From Quillaja saponaria (taxonomy: Eukaryota; Streptophyta; Magnoliopsida; Fabales; Quillajaceae), in NCBI GenBank assembly GCA_029379385.1, contig CM055617.1, positions 992,001-1,056,000 of the forward strand: 64,000 nucleotides of DNA. Direction: 5' to 3'. Both the position numbers and the translations under genes were made by a program. Shown in pieces: positions 63,941 through 64,000 of the stretch. The notes beneath the pieces were generated by a model. That model searched no databases. It worked only from the letters and a program-made list of their open reading frames with translations, and was not told the origin of the DNA. How positions within the stretch are numbered: position 1 is the stretch's first letter; each line of letters begins with the position of its first letter.

Positions 63941-64000
63941 CTGCAAAACAAATAGAGTTATGTTAAGCAACCACTTGAAAAAGATGCCGAACAATGAATT

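Noticed and set aside
63764..63994. 76-codon minus-strand open frame at the right edge
   Set aside because: Different frame from the one encoding the IscA C-terminus and it runs through the intron acceptor; not coding.
1..64000. CRISPR arrays, operons, prophage or other bacterial-type systems
   Set aside because: The window is plainly plant nuclear DNA with spliced genes; no regular spaced repeats were seen.

Overview
The window is nuclear DNA of a flowering plant, most likely a woody eudicot. It has AT-rich intergenic DNA, many GT-AG introns, long genes, and proteins that align residue for residue with Arabidopsis and poplar families I know. The species cannot be named from the sequence. 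No bacterial, organellar or viral genome features were seen, and I found no undescribed multi-gene system. The interest lies in gene-structure oddities and small mobile elements.

Layout. About 0-3.2 kb is intergenic. A WRKY13-type transcription factor gene (minus strand, three coding exons, 3350-5148) follows, with a 136-bp palindromic element directly behind its stop codon and a CT/GA microsatellite directly before its start. From 5.2 to 13.3 kb there is gene-poor, AT-rich DNA holding a TRIM-like LTR element (10596-11430) and a hAT-like short element (12204-12685). A giant plant spatacsin (SPG11-like) gene occupies 14372-37107 (25 coding exons, 3236 residues). It is followed on the same strand by an S-adenosylmethionine carrier gene (38544-44063, 12 exons, 326 residues). 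A GPI-anchored family-17 beta-1,3-glucanase gene lies tail to tail with the carrier (44533-46314, minus, 2 exons, 486 residues) and head to head with an RNA cytidine acetyltransferase gene of the NAT10/Kre33 family (47535-58196, 26 exons, 1038 residues). Next, on the minus strand, are the mitochondrial ATP synthase 24 kDa subunit gene (59060-62376, 7 exons, 240 residues) and the last exon of a plastid IscA-type iron-sulfur gene (63798-63940), which runs off the right edge.

I built the exon models by joining splice sites and checking that reading phase was kept across every junction. Total lengths match the family lengths I know. The genes do not form a pathway. They are housekeeping or developmental neighbours, and the order WRKY13-spatacsin-SAM carrier, and NAT10 near plastid IscA, appears to be ancestral (from memory, the Arabidopsis homologues also have nearby locus numbers).

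Main points for a second look: a one-base homopolymer frameshift near the start of WRKY13; the palindromic element in its presumed 3' UTR; a duplicated, in-frame 5' splice site in the glucanase; a GC-AG intron in the SAM carrier; the TRIM-like and hAT-like elements; and a Pro-to-Ser change beside the predicted catalytic His of the acetyltransferase.
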